Source of the DNA: Micromonospora sp. C28SCA-DRY-2 | GTDB lineage: Bacteria; Actinomycetota; Actinomycetes; Mycobacteriales; Micromonosporaceae | NCBI RefSeq assembly: GCF_030519475.1 | Contig: NZ_JAUMKD010000003.1 | Location: 744,001-808,000 of the forward strand | Length of the DNA stretch: 64,000 nt | Reading direction: 5' to 3' | Shown: positions 41,234-51,205 of the stretch, in pieces | Position numbering within the stretch: position 1 is the first letter of the stretch | How the letters are laid out: every line of letters starts with the position of its first letter | Program-made: the position numbers and the translations under genes | The notes under the pieces: model-generated | Databases searched by the model: none | Seen by the model: only the letters and a program-made list of their open reading frames with translations | What the model was told of the DNA's origin: nothing

Positions 41234-41950
41234 TTAGTGGAGTAGTGGGTGGGTTAGGTGGGGGAGGGGGCCAGTGGGGCCGGTGGGGGTGGTGGGTGGT
41301 GGGGTGGCTAGGCTGGCGGTGGCGGCGTCGCGGGCGATGTCGGCGGGGATGAAGGCAGCCGGGCGGTAGCCGATGCCGATGCCGGCGATCAGCACGAAGA
41401 TCGCCCCGAAGAAGGTCTGCAACAGGCCGATCAGCGCCCCGCCGAGACCGAGCAGCGGCGCGGCGATCATCAGCATCACCCCGTCACCCCATGCTGGGCA
41501 ACATCCCGGAGCGGGCCACCGACCAGCCGGTGCAGCCAGCCGATGCTGCCACCAGGCCCGCACCGACCAGCACAGGCGTCCGGGCGGTGGTGCCGAAGAC
41601 CGGGGTCTGCTCCCGCCAGGCCGGCGAAGGCAGCAGGCACCGTGCAGCCGGCGATGCTGGCCAGCAGCCCGGTGGCGGCCGCCGACGGCTGCGGGTGGCG
41701 GCCAGCAGCCCGGTCAGCGCGAGCAGGGCAGCCCCAGCCAGACCGCGCCCACCCAGCCGAGTACAGCGGGCGGCCGTCGGCCGGTACGGGTCGTTGCCGG
41801 CATCCACCGTCGCTGGCCATCGCCACCCACGCCGTAGAGCACAGCGTACGCGGGCAGCAGCCACCCGCCGCCCGGGCGAAGCGGCGCACCGACGGTGCCC
41901 GCGGCGTTGGTCGCGGGGCCGGCCGGTCCGGCCTCGCCCACTGAAGGGCA
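41234..41950 (-). pseudogene. Frame-broken multi-pass membrane protein
   Basis: Fragments in different frames line up into one hydrophobic protein read on the minus strand: GWLLPAYAVLYGVGGDG, then AVWLGL/AALLALTGLLAATRS, GLLASIAG, ARTPVLVGAGLVAASAG, and in one intact frame MLMIAAPLLGLGGALIGLLQ followed by GYRPAAFIPADIARD to a stop at 41234. At least four frame changes are needed to join them. The boundaries are approximate. No family is recognised. It lies in the block where every long gene is broken. Confidence 0.5.
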
Positions 41951-42306
41951 GCACGCCCGATCCCCCGCCGGGTACCGGCGCGAGGCGGCCCCGGTCGGTC
42001 TGATGCGCGCCGGGGACCGGGGCCGTGGACCACACCCGCTTCGCCGGGTCCTTCGTGCGTCACCTCGCTCATCCGACGAGGCGGCGCGGGACGCCCCGGT
42101 GCCCGCTGCCTGGTCACCGCCCGTCCTCGGACGATGGTTGGCGGCGATCGGAGCCGGCATGAGCGGCTTTCGCGTTGCATTCCCGGGTCACGCGCGGCCG
42201 GCAACCGGCGAAGCGCCACGGCGTGCGGATGTCCCAGAAACGGCGACCGCGGGCCGCCAGGCGCGCCCCCGGAGGAGCACCCTGGCGACCCGCCTCGCCG
42301 TACCGG
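41951..42306. other. No recognisable gene
   Basis: This stretch has high GC and several overlapping open frames on both strands, none with protein-like composition. It may hold the 5' part of the membrane protein or spacer sequence. Frame damage here prevents a call. Confidence 0.3.
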
Positions 42307-43420
42307 TCAGCCGCGCTCGCGCTGGTCGACCGGGTCGTTGAGCAGACTCGCCGGCCGCGAGACCGGCTCGGGCGCCGGCAGCCCCCTGCGGCTTGCCGCC
42401 GCTGGCCCTGCGCCTCGGCGACGCGTACCTCGTCGTGGATCTGCTGGGCGCGGCGGCCGCCGCCTGCGCGGCCTCGGCCGCCTCGCGCTCGACCTCCTCA
42501 CCGCCCCGTCGGCGGCCCCTCCGGCGCCGGCTCGTCACTCGACACATCCTCAACCCGCCGGGCGCCCGCCCATGCCCCTCCGGGCCTTTCCGCAGCTCCG
42601 CCGGCACGATCAGACCTTGTTGCGCTGCCGTTGATCTGCGGCGCCTGGAGGCTGGTGGCTGAGCACCTTCTTCGGCTCCGGAGTTGGCCTGGTGGATCGC
42701 GTCGAAGACGGTCCGGATCACATGGCTGGCCTCCTCGGCTGGAGGATCCGGGCCTGCCGGTCACCGTCGGCGCGCAGCACCGCCTGCGCTTCTCCACCCT
42801 CGGCGGTGAGGATCTGCGACTGCTTGTGGCCCTCCGCGTTGAGGATGGCGCGGCGGTCCCGCTCGGCGCGCATCTGCTTCTCCATCGAGTCGCGGATGCT
42901 CGGCGGCGGCTCGATCGCCGATCTCCACCCCGGTGACGCTTGAGTGCCCCACCGGCCGGTGGTCTCGTCGAGCACACCCGGCGGGTGCCGGTTGATCTCC
43001 TCCTGGCTGGTCCGCCCACTCCCGGTCGAGCGAGCCGATGACGTTGCGCAGCGTGGTGACAGTGAAGCTGCTCGAGCCTGGAGGGAAGTTCGAGATCTCG
43101 TACGTCGGCGGACCGAGTCGACCACCTTGCGTGAGGGACGGTGTCCGATCGGACCACCAGGTTGTCGGAGGGTGATCACCGGCTGGGGCGGGAAGCTGCC
43201 ACCTGCTCCTTTTATGTCGACCTTGGTACGGACCGCGATCGATGAACGGCACCAGGAGGTTGGGCCCCAGGTTTGGGCGTGCGCTTTACTTACCCGGCCG
43301 CTCCACGTCCTGGCGCTGCTGCGCGATCCGCACCGCCTTGACCGGGGTGACCACCGCGATCAGGGGCCACGGCTATCCGCGGGACTGGGAACACGATTCC
43401 ATGTACTCACCTTTTCGCGT
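42307..43420 (-). pseudogene. Frame-broken slipin (SPFH/band 7) protein
   Basis: Successive minus-strand frames give VTPVKAVRIAQQRQDV, LLVPFID, QPVIT-DNLVV, YEISNFPPGSSSFTVTTLRN, VIGSLDREW, EEINRHPPGVLDETTGRWG, PPSIRDSMEKQMRAERDRRA, ILNAEGHKQSQILTAEG, VLRADGDRQARILQ and IRTVFDAIHQAN. These are the ordered conserved blocks of a slipin/stomatin-type SPFH protein (membrane scaffold). About eight frame changes interrupt it. Residue conservation is high between the breaks, which argues for sequence error. It follows an NfeD-like gene, its usual partner. Confidence 0.75.
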
Positions 43421-43424
43421 CCGG

Positions 43425-43880
43425 GTAGCTCGCCGGAAGGAAGAAACGTCGTCCCGCGGACCAGGGCCGGTCCACACCCCGGACCTGGATCACTGCCGTT
43501 CACCGGGGTCGAAGACCTGGCCCGCGTCGTACGGCGGGCGCTCCCTTCGCCGTCGATCTTGGCAGGGGCCGCTGTCGGCGTCGACCCGCTCCATTCCAGC
43601 GCGCTGCTGCCCTCGATCGCCTCGACCCCGAACGGCTGCTCGCCGCTGGCCAGCGCGGAGCGCTGGTGCCGGCAGGTCGGCCGGACGCGGCCAGCACGGT
43701 CCGCGCCGTTACACCCGGCGAACGATCGCCACCGCCACCCACCGGCGCGCCCAGCGCCGCGGCGCCGCCGCGGCGAAGGCGCCGACCGCAGGCTGATCAG
43801 GAAGAGGCGTCGTCGTGAAGATCTCGGCGACGGCCATCCCACACCCAGCACGTCCCAGCACGGCGTCACCGTCCGTGACA
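43425..43880 (-). pseudogene. Frame-broken NfeD-like membrane protein
   Basis: Pieces in shifting frames reconstruct a short membrane protein: AVAEIFTTT, AVGAFAAAA, RHQRSALASGEQPFGVEAIE-like sequence, then DGE, PYDAGQVFDPGER and VIQVRG. This is the NfeD layout, with membrane helices followed by a small OB-fold domain with GVEAIEG. NfeD and slipin genes are commonly adjacent, and here NfeD precedes slipin on the same strand. Boundaries are approximate. Confidence 0.55.
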
Positions 43881-43905
43881 CGAAATCACGCGCGACCTCT
43901 TCGCC

Positions 43906-45258
43906 ATGATCAGTAAGCTCGACGGCACACCGCCGGTCGAGGAGACGCCGTGGCCCTGCTGCCAGACCGCCCGCAAGGTCGACGAACTGGTCGCCACTGA
44001 TCCGCCGGCCGCGCCGCCCTCGCTGGTGATCGGGGTGGTGCGCGACGGCGCGCTGGCCCACTCGCCGCCGCCGGCGGCACCCCACCGCCCCGGACGCCGA
44101 CCTGCAGTACGGATCGGCTCGATCAACGCAGACGATGATGGCCCGCCACCCTGGTGATGCAGGGCGCGACGCCGGCCGGCTGCGGCGCTGGGGCGACCCG
44201 CTGGCGGAGCACCTCCCCGCACGGCGATCGGCTCGCTCACCCTGCGCCAGCTGCTCGGGCACGCCAGCGGCCTGCAGCGCGGCCGGACCGTGGTGGGACG
44301 CGCCGGGGGCGTCGACCTGGCCACCCTGCTGTGCGGGGTCACCGCCGACAAGATCGCCTACCCGCCGCACCGCTGGTACCACTACTCAACCTGGCGTACG
44401 GGCTGCTCGGCGGGGGTGCTGGAGCGGATCACCGGCACCCTGGGCCGAGCTGCTGCGGCAGCGGATCCTGGAGCCGCTGGGCATGCGCCGCACCGTACGC
44501 GGCGACCGAGCCGTTTCGCCCGCGGCTGTGTGTGCGTTGCACCCGTGGCACGACACGCTGCGGGAGGAGCCGCGTACCGACACCCGGGCGATGGCGCCGG
44601 CCGCAGCCTCCTGGTCCACCGTCGAGGACCTGGCCCGCTGGGCCGCCTTCCTCGCCGACCCCGATCCCCGAGGTGCTGGCCGCCGGAAAGGACGCTGACC
44701 GAGATGTGCGCGCCGGTGGTGATCAGCGACCTCGACTCGTGGGTGACGGCGGGCACGGCCTCGGAGGCTGGAGCTCTACCGGGAGGGCGAGCGGGTGTAC
44801 GTCGGGCTAGCGGCTCGATGCCCACGTGGCCGCCCTGGCCGTGCACCCCCGTCCCGCACCGCCGTGGTCGGCTTCGCCAACTCGTACGGCGCTTCCGCAG
44901 CGGCGGGATCGGCTCGCTCGGGCGGCGGGTGCTCACCGTGCTGGACGCCGAGCCGGCGCTCCAGCCCCTGGCAGCTCGACCGCCGCCGCCCCGCCGGCCG
45001 GGGTCGCCAGCTGACCGGCCGCTGGTGGTGGATGGGGTCACCCTCGACCTGAGCTGGGACGCGGCCACCGGTGAGCTGGTCGCCCGCACGCGGCGAGCGT
45101 GGTGACCGTTCGCCCCGGCGAGGACCGACCGCTGGCGCGGCCGTTCCGGCCCCGGGGCGGCGGGAATCCTCCCCGTGCTCCCGCGACGGCTGAGCGAGTG
45201 GCGGCCCCTCGACATCGCCACCCTTCCTCTTCCCCACCCCACCGACCAGGAACCCTGA
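43906..45258 (+). pseudogene. Frame-broken serine hydrolase (class C beta-lactamase fold)
   Basis: Plus-strand pieces from three frames join as: SLVIGVVRDGALAHS, then LTLRQLLGHASGLQR, GVDLATLLCGVTADKIAYPP, HRWYHYS-NLAYGLLGG (the YxN-type motif), ERITGT-WAELLRQRILEPLGM, TDTRAMAPAAASWSTVEDLA, RWAAFLADPDP and VVGFANSYGA. A C-terminal TLDLSWDAATGELVARTR resembles the accessory domain of such hydrolases. It would be about 450 aa. The SxxK nucleophile region lies where the frame is lost, near 44100. It is unrelated in state to the deleted remnant at 32504. Confidence 0.7.
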
Positions 45259-45295
45259 CCCGCGCCCGGACCCAGGACCAGCACGGGGGCGCGGC

Positions 45296-45374
45296 CAAGA
45301 TCGTAACATCCGGATGGGGTGCCCTCGCAAGCCACCCGATGCCACTTTTCACCCCAGGATCGAGCGCGATCTTG
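45296..45374. repeat. Palindrome, CAAGATCG family (copy 2)
   Basis: Outer arms CAAGATCG (45296-45303) and CGATCTTG (45367-45374) enclose GGATGGGGTG and CACCCCAGGATC, which pair imperfectly. The arms and the inner GATCC element match the palindrome at 15471-15555. It lies after the serine hydrolase stop. Confidence 0.6.
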
Positions 45375-45531
45375 AGCACACGCAGACGGAGGGCGGGAGG
45401 CGGGAAGCCCGACAACGGACGCGGCAAGGTCACCCCGATAGGCAGGGTGGCGCCGCGCCGCACCCCGCACGGGCGGGGCCGCAGCCGACGGGCCGGGGGC
45501 CGCCGTGCCCGGCGGAGGGATCAACCTAACC

Positions 45532-45548
45532 AAAAAAAAAAAAAAAAA
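45532..45548 (+). repeat. 17-base A tract
   Basis: Seventeen consecutive A residues in an otherwise more than 70% GC region, in the gap between two frame-broken convergent genes. No T-rich partner or gene-end hairpin is adjacent. It could be an assembly join artefact or a real homopolymer. Confidence 0.95.
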
Positions 45549-45649
45549 GCGGAGCCGGGCTGGCGGCCCCCCGGCCCTGACCCACCCAGGCCCGACAACC
45601 GAGACGGCGCCCCGACCTGAACGCCCGCCATCCAGCCGGCGCGCCGCTC

Positions 45650-46445
45650 GGCGGGTTCGGTGACGAAAGTCGATGAGCCGTTCCATCGCGTTGATCAGCG
45701 GCGTCTCCACGTCGGCGGCCGACGGGACAGGATGTGCCGCCACATCTCCGCCGGCCCGGCCACCCCGAGCGCCCGCGCAGACGCCCTCCTTCCACGGCCG
45801 CCCCGGCAGCACCACAACCACGCCGCGATGCCCAACGCCTTCGGCTTCTGCGCCTGCACATCCACGTACGGGTGCCCGGTGATAACACGTGCGGGAGGTC
45901 ACCACCTGCGCCACGATCAGCTCTCCTTTGGAGCCGGGCGCAGTGGTCGACCAGCACGCCGAGCCGCCGGCCGGGGCCGGGGGCGAACGCGCGCACCTCG
46001 GCGTCCGAGCGCGTCGATACCGTCCAGCGGCTCCCTACCAGCCCCTCGATCCGCAGGTCGTCGCCCCAGATCCGCTCCACCAGGGCGGCGTCGTGGATGC
46101 CCCTCCCAGATCCGCTGGCCTTGGCGACCTAGGCGGCGCGCTACTCGACAGCGATCGACCCCGGAGGCGGTGCGGCGCCGCGCAGCCGGGACCGGGGGCG
46201 GGCGAGGCCGGCGCAACGTCACCGGCTCGCCGTCGAGGCAGGGACGGCCGGCAGCAGCGGGAAGTTGCGCCGGCGTCCGTGCCGGGTCCTCCAGCACCAC
46301 GGCACCGGACGTCGAGCGGCCACCGCGCCCGCAGAACCGGGTTCGGCGTCCTCGACCACCAGGTCCGGCTCCGCGTCCACCTCGGGGTGACCTTCCGCCG
46401 CCGCCAGTCCCCGCCAGCACGTCGTCCGCATACCCGCCCAGCCAT
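45650..46445 (-). pseudogene. Frame-broken DUF3097-family protein
   Basis: Minus-strand pieces reconstruct a DUF3097 protein: ADDVLAG at the start (ATG 46445), PEVDAEPDLVVEDAEP, VLEDPA, FPLLPA, DGEPVTLRRP, ALVERIWGDDLRIEGLVG, VRAFAPGPGRRLGVLVDH, PWKEGVC and DVETPLINAMERLIDF. This conserved actinobacterial family is of unknown function and has a Toprim-like core. About seven frame changes are present. Where the tail ends near 45650 is uncertain. Confidence 0.65.
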
Positions 46446-46659
46446 GCCGATCAAAACTAACCGCCCACCGGCGCCCCACACCCGACACGCCGACGGCCCG
46501 GCGGCCCGGCCGGCCGGCCGGCCGGGAGGGTCGCGGCCAGCAATGGCGAAATCGACGTTCCGCCCCACCACGATGCCATGATCGACGGCAGAAGGAACGG
46601 TCGGAGCGGCGGCAGTCGAGACAGGGGGGCGGCGGAGACCACGCCACCCACTTTCCGGC

Positions 46660-47451
46660 ATGTCCCACCCACCCCGCAGCGGGTGCGACCACGCTCGCGC
46701 CGCGCCAGTCGAGCCAGTTCGTCGCCTGGGTGCGCGCGTGGCGCGCCGGGCTGGTCCCCTTCGACGAGGTCGCCGACGCGATCGCCGGCGCCGAGGAACA
46801 CCTCGTCGCGGACGCGCCCGGCCTGGACCGACGTGTCGCTGCGCGACGCGCTGCCCACCCTGGCCAAGCTCTCTCCTGGACGAGATCCGGCTGGCTGCCG
46901 CGCCGCGGGCGACCCGCGCGGGCTGCGCGGGCCGGGCGACTTCGCCGGCGCGGCGCCGCCGCCGGCGAGGCGGTGGTCGCCGGTGGCCTGGTTGATCCCG
47001 AGCGCGCGCACTCCGGCTCCGGCGACACCTTCGAGACCCGGTGCTCTGGCGGGTCTACCGCGCTGCCGGCGAAACGCGCCGGCGGCGCTCGCCTAGCTGC
47101 AGGGCGGCCGAGGCCAGGCGGAACTGGCCGCCGCGCTGGCGCCGAGACGACCGCCGCGCTGACCCGGCTCGACGTGGCGCAGTGGCGGCCCAGGCTGGCC
47201 GGGGCGCTGGAGGCGCTGCGCCGGCCGGACGGCACCACCGACCTGCCGCCCGGGTTCGACCCGCGGGCCCGCCGGCTCTTCGCCCGGGCCCGCCGTGCTC
47301 GACCGGGTGCTCGCCCTGGCCGGGCACGCCGCGCCGGGCGGCGCGATCCACAGCTACAGGCGCAGCAGCGCGACGCCGCGCTGCGCCCGCGCTCACCGCG
47401 GCCTGCCGGCGGGCGCTGGTGGCCGCCTGCAGCGCCCCGCTGCGCCCCTGA
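46660..47451 (+). pseudogene. Frame-broken conserved hypothetical protein
   Basis: From an ATG at 46660, pieces in shifting frames read WVRAWRAGLVPFDEVADAIA, GAEEHLVADAPGLD, VSLRDALPTLAKLS, DEIRLAAAP, GDFAGAA, RLDVAQWRPRLAGALEALRR and PDGTTDLPPGFDPRARRLFA, ending ALVAACSAPLRP at a TGA at 47449-47451. The composition is protein-like and continuous once shifts are ignored. It resembles a conserved actinobacterial protein of unknown function. Confidence 0.55.
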
Positions 47452-47463
47452 CGGGAGGCGCCG

Positions 47464-47568
47464 ATGGTCGAGACCGCGCTCACCTGGATCCTGGCCGCCG
47501 TTGAGGCGTCCTTCGCGTGCTGGGTGGTCCGCCCGCTGCTCCGCCGGTACGGGCGGCGCGGGCGCTGA
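47464..47568 (+). CDS. Small 34-aa protein with one hydrophobic helix
   Basis: MVETALTWILAAVEASFACW followed by VVRPLLRRYGRRGR and a TGA. It is intact within an otherwise broken block, with ACGGGAGG upstream of the ATG. One membrane-like helix is followed by a basic tail. It begins 12 bases after the preceding gene, so may be co-transcribed. It could be a truncated piece of a longer frame-broken protein. Confidence 0.45.
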   Translation: MVETALTWILAAVEASFACWVVRPLLRRYGRRGR

Positions 47569-47577
47569 CCGCCCGGC

Positions 47578-48326
47578 GCGATGACCTCGTCGAGCAGGTC
47601 GGCGACAGGTCGACGATCCCGCGACGGCGGTGCGGTAGCGCTCCGCCTCGGCGCGGGTGCGCAGTCCGTGAGCGCACCAGGGGATGGTCTCGGCCCGGCC
47701 TCCAGGCCGCAGAGGATGTCGGTGTCCTCCGGTCGCCGATCATCGCCGTGGACTCCAGGTGCGCGTCATGGTGTTCAGCGCGGAGCGCATCATCATCGGG
47801 TTCGCTTGCCGACGAAGTGAGCTCCACCCCGGTCGCCTTCGAGATCATCGCGGCGACCGGCAACCGGCAGCGCCCCCCTCCCACCGACGGGCCGGTGGCG
47901 TCCGGGTTGGTGCAGATGAACCGGGCGCCGTCGTTGATCAACCGGATCGCCTTGGTGATCGCCTCGAAGCTGTAGGTCCGGGTCTCCCCCAGCTCCACGT
48001 AGTCCGGCGCGGTCGGGCACGCAGCCGACCGCGCGCGCGCGGTGGTCGCCCGGCCTCCCCCCGATCACGTACGCGGTGCCGCCCGGCCGCTGGTCGGCCA
48101 GGAACTGCGCGGTGGCCAGGGCGAGACGACGGATCGCCTCCTCCGGCACGTCGAGCCCCATCCGGCCGCGCGGGCCCGCAGGTCGCGCGGGGTGTAGATG
48201 GAGTTGTTGAGTGGGGTACCAGGAAGGGCTTGCCGGAGGCCGGGCTTCTTGACGAACTCCGGCGCGCCGGCACCGGCTGCCCCTCGTGCACGGCACGCCG
48301 TCCATGTCGGTCAGCCAGCTCTCCAC
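47578..48326 (-). pseudogene. Frame-broken HAD-IIA family phosphatase
   Basis: The GTG at 48326 opens ESWLTDMDGV, the DxDG nucleophile motif of HAD subfamily IIA (NagD/p-nitrophenylphosphatase type). Later pieces give SGKPFLV, RMGLDVPEEAIR, LATAQFLADQRPGGTAYVIG, LGETRTYSFEAITKAIRLIN, ARFICTNPDATGPS, AAMISKATGVE and TAMIGDR (motif IV Asp). Five or more frame changes separate them. In intact form it would be about 260 aa. Confidence 0.7.
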
Positions 48327-48392
48327 GGTCCCTGCGCTCGCATGGTGTCTCGTCCCAAGGGTCGTTGGGGGCGGGCGGTCATCCGCCGAAGG

Positions 48393-49421
48393 TCAGGAGG
48401 GGCGGCGAGGTGGGCACGCAGCACACCGTCGGGCAGTGTCCACATCACGGCTTGGCGTCGCCGAGGCGGCGGCGCCGGGTGATCCCGTCCGGCTCGATCC
48501 CGCTCCAGGACCAGTTCGCGCACCATCGTCACGAACCGGGATCGATGCCGGGGGTGCCGGCGGGACTTCGAAGTCCGGGCCCGTGCTGCTTGGCCGTTTG
48601 GCGCGCCTCGGTGTCCAGGTCCACACCACCCTCCAGGTGGTCGGAGACAGCCGATCGGCTGCTGACCACCGCGCGGTGGTGTCGCCGGCGGCAGCCAGCG
48701 CGGCGAGGTGGTCGTTGACGTCCGGCTCCAGCCGGCACCTGCGGCGGGCCGGGCGGCTCTGCCAGACCAGGTCCCAGGGCGGGTCCAGGCGGCCGCCGCG
48801 TGCACCACCAGGCCACCTCGTGCAGCTGCGCCTCGTACCGGCCGCCGTGCGGACCTGCGTTGGCGGCGCATCGAGGTCGGCACGGAGTGGGCGGTGAAGA
48901 CCAGCCGGGTGCCGGCCCGCTCCGGCGGGTCGCTGGGCCAGGGCCGCCCGCCTGGCGTCGACGTGCGGCTCGACGAAGCCGGGGTGGTTGAACTGGCGCA
49001 GCTTGTCGATCAGTGGGGCGTCCGGCCGACCGCGGCGCGGGCGGCGATGTCGTCCCTGGTACTGCCGGCAGGACGAGTAGCCGCCAGGCGCGCTGGTGAC
49101 GAGGCGAGCGCCCGGGTCACCCCGTCGTCGCGCATCTCTGCGTGACGGTGTCGCGAGCATCGGGTGCCAGTTGCGGTTGCCCCGGTAGACCGGCGGTCGA
49201 GGCCGTGGGCGGCGAAGTCGGCCCGGATCGCGCGGCGAGCAGGTCCGGCTCTGCTGGTTGATCGGGGAGACCCCGCCGAAGTGCTGGTAGTGCTCGGCGA
49301 CCTCGGCCAGCCGCTCCGGCGGCACGCCCCGCCGGGTCACGTTCTGCGGGAACGGCATCACGTCCTCCGGCCGCTCCGGGCCGCCGAAGGGACGCCAGCA
49401 CCCACCCGCGTCGTACGCCAT
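48393..49421 (-). pseudogene. hemH: Frame-broken ferrochelatase
   Basis: From the ATG at 49421 (MAYDA), the pieces FGGPERPEDVMPFPQNVTR, VPPERLAEVAEHYQHFGGVS, PINQQ, VYRGNRNWHPMLA, VTSAPGGYSSCRQYQ, DAPLIDKLRQFNHPGFVEPH, WDLVWQSR, EPDVNDHLAALAAAG and DPGSSRTG-like tail fit an actinobacterial (coproporphyrin) ferrochelatase in order. At least eight small frame changes break it. The position directly after fabG-fabI is the usual actinobacterial order. Because heme insertion is normally essential in aerobic actinomycetes, sequence error is more likely than real loss. Confidence 0.8.
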
Positions 49422-49538
49422 GGGCCCATTCTTCCCCGCCGCCGCCGGAGTCGGGCCGGCGCCCCAGATGCGTGAGCCCCAGGCGACCCGGCGGCGGCCG
49501 GCGTCCCCGGATGCCCGGGGCGCCGGCCGGTGCGAAGC

Positions 49539-50306
49539 TCAGGCGCCGAGGGCGTGGTAGCCGCCGTCGACGTGCACGATCTCGCCGGTGGTGGCCGGGA
49601 ACCAGTCGGAGAGCAGCGCCAGGCAGGCCCGGGCGGTCGGCTCCTGGTCGGTGAGGTTCCAGCCCAGCGGGGCGCGCTCGGCCCAGGCGTCCTCGAACTG
49701 CTCGAAGCCGGGGATCGACTTGGCGGCCATGGTGCGCAGCGGCCCGGCGGCGACCAGGTTGCTCCGGATGCCCTGCTTGCCCAGGTGCAGCGCCAGGTAG
49801 CGGGAGGCGGACTCCAGCCCGGCCTTGGCCACGCCCATCCAGTCGTAGACCGGCCACGCCTTGGTGGCGTCGAAGGTCAGGCCGACCACCGCGCTGCCGG
49901 GCGACATCAGCGGCAGCGCCGCCATGGCCAGCGACTTGTACGAGTACGTGGAGACCTGCAGCGCGGTGGCCACGTCCTCCCACGGCGCGTCGAGGAAGCC
50001 GCCGCCGAGGCAGCTCTGCGGGGCGAAGCCGATCGAGTGCACCACCCCGTCCAGGCCGTCGACGTGCTCGCGCACCTTGTCGGCGAGCCCGGCCAGGTGC
50101 TCCGGGTTGGTGACGTCCAGCTCGATCACCGGGGCCGGCTCGGGCAGCCGCCTGGCGATCCGCTCCACCAGGGAGAGCCGGCCGTAGCCGGTGAGCACGA
50201 CCTGCGCGCCGTTCTCCTGGGCGAGCTTCGCCACCGAGAAGGCGATCGAGGCGTCGGTGATCACGCCGGTGACGAGCAGCCGCTTACCGGCCAGCAGTCC
50301 GGACAT
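49539..50306 (-). CDS. fabI: Enoyl-[acyl-carrier-protein] reductase (NADH), InhA/FabI type
   Basis: 255 aa. LLVTGVITDASIAFSVAKLA is the FabI/InhA nucleotide-binding loop, DGVVHSIGFAPQ follows, and YDWMGVAKAGLESASRYLA holds the Tyr-Lys catalytic pair in the Y-x6-K spacing. GNLVAAGPLRT-type sequence (SNLVAAGPLRTMAAK) is also conserved. It reduces enoyl-ACP in fatty acid (and mycolate-like) elongation. It follows fabG after 37 bases and precedes the ferrochelatase gene, the conserved actinobacterial arrangement. This is the first intact gene after the damaged block. Confidence 0.95.
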   Translation of the reverse strand: MSGLLAGKRLLVTGVITDASIAFSVAKLAQENGAQVVLTGYGRLSLVERIARRLPEPAPVIELDVTNPEHLAGLADKVREHVDGLDGVVHSIGFAPQSCLGGGFLDAPWEDVATALQVSTYSYKSLAMAALPLMSPGSAVVGLTFDATKAWPVYDWMGVAKAGLESASRYLALHLGKQGIRSNLVAAGPLRTMAAKSIPGFEQFEDAWAERAPLGWNLTDQEPTARACLALLSDWFPATTGEIVHVDGGYHALGA

Positions 50307-50343
50307 ACAGGGGTTCCTCCGTACTTTCTCGAGTGACCGGTGC

Positions 50344-51048
50344 TCAGTGGCCCATGCCCAGGCCGCCGTCGACCGGGATCACCGCGCCGGAGACGTACCC
50401 GGCGCCGTCCCCGGCCAGCCAGGTGACCACCGCGGCGACCTCGTCCGGGCTGGCCATCCGGCCCGCCGGGATCGACTTGCGGATCTCCGCCCGGCGCTCC
50501 TCGGTCAGCACAGCGGTCATGTCCGTGTCGATGAAGCCGGGGGCCACCACGTTCGCGGTGATGTTGCGGCTGCCCAGCTCGCGGGTGATGGAGCGGGCCA
50601 CCCCGACCAGGCCGGCCTTGCTGGCGGCGTAGTTGACCTGGCCCGCGCCGCCGGAGAGGCCGACCACCGAGGAGATGAAGATCATGCGGCCCCACTTGGC
50701 CCGCAGCATCTTGCCGGAGGCGCGCTTGGCACACCGGTACGCGCCGGTCAGGTTGGTGTCCAGCACGTTGGTGAACTGCTCCTCGGACATCCGCAGCAGC
50801 AGCGTGTCGTCGGTGATGCCGGCGTTGGCCACCAGCACCTCGACCGGCCCCAGCTCGGCCTCGATGGCGGTGAAGGCGGCGTCGACCGAGTCGGAGTCGG
50901 TGACGTCGCACCGGACCCCGAACAGCCCCTCCGGCGGCTCGCCGCTGCGGTGGGTCACCGCCACCCGGTCGCCCTGCTTGGCGAAGGCCTGCGCGATGGC
51001 CAGGCCGATCCCCCGGTTGCCTCCGGTCACCAGCACGGTACGGGCCAC
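50344..51048 (-). CDS. fabG: 3-oxoacyl-[acyl-carrier-protein] reductase
   Basis: 234 aa, classical SDR: VLVTGGNRGIGLAIA (TGxxxGIG), VLVANAGITDD (NAG), ISSVVGLSGGAGQVNYAASKAG (Ser, YxxxK) and VAPGFIDTDMT. It reduces 3-oxoacyl-ACP in type II fatty acid synthesis. GGGGGA three bases before the GTG at 51048 sets the start. A palindrome TTACC-GGCA-GGTAA at 51099-51112 lies about 50 bases upstream and could be a regulatory site. It is first in the operon with fabI. Confidence 0.93.
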   Translation of the reverse strand: MARTVLVTGGNRGIGLAIAQAFAKQGDRVAVTHRSGEPPEGLFGVRCDVTDSDSVDAAFTAIEAELGPVEVLVANAGITDDTLLLRMSEEQFTNVLDTNLTGAYRCAKRASGKMLRAKWGRMIFISSVVGLSGGAGQVNYAASKAGLVGVARSITRELGSRNITANVVAPGFIDTDMTAVLTEERRAEIRKSIPAGRMASPDEVAAVVTWLAGDGAGYVSGAVIPVDGGLGMGH

Positions 51049-51205
51049 GGATCCCCCTAGAGCGTCGTCGTCTGCGCGGACGCGTCGGAGCCTAGGCGTT
51101 ACCGGCAGGTAAGCGCTAACGGTGGGCACGTCACACCGGGGTACGACGCCCGGGTCACCCCGTGGTGGCACGACCGGCGCGGTGCCGTCGTCGTAGCCTG
51201 CCGGG

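Noticed and set aside
38210..41245. A 1011-residue open frame on the plus strand
   Set aside because: It lies opposite the GNAT and penicillin-binding protein genes, is low-complexity in composition and has no homologous motifs; it is a high-GC shadow frame.
45532..45548. Poly-A run as the U-tract of a terminator
   Set aside because: No GC hairpin immediately precedes it in the right orientation, and neighbouring genes end well away from it.
41234..49421. Phage, plasmid or mobile-element insertion as the cause of the broken block
   Set aside because: No integrase, transposase, phage or conjugation protein is recognisable, and the broken genes are ordinary chromosomal ones in conserved order.
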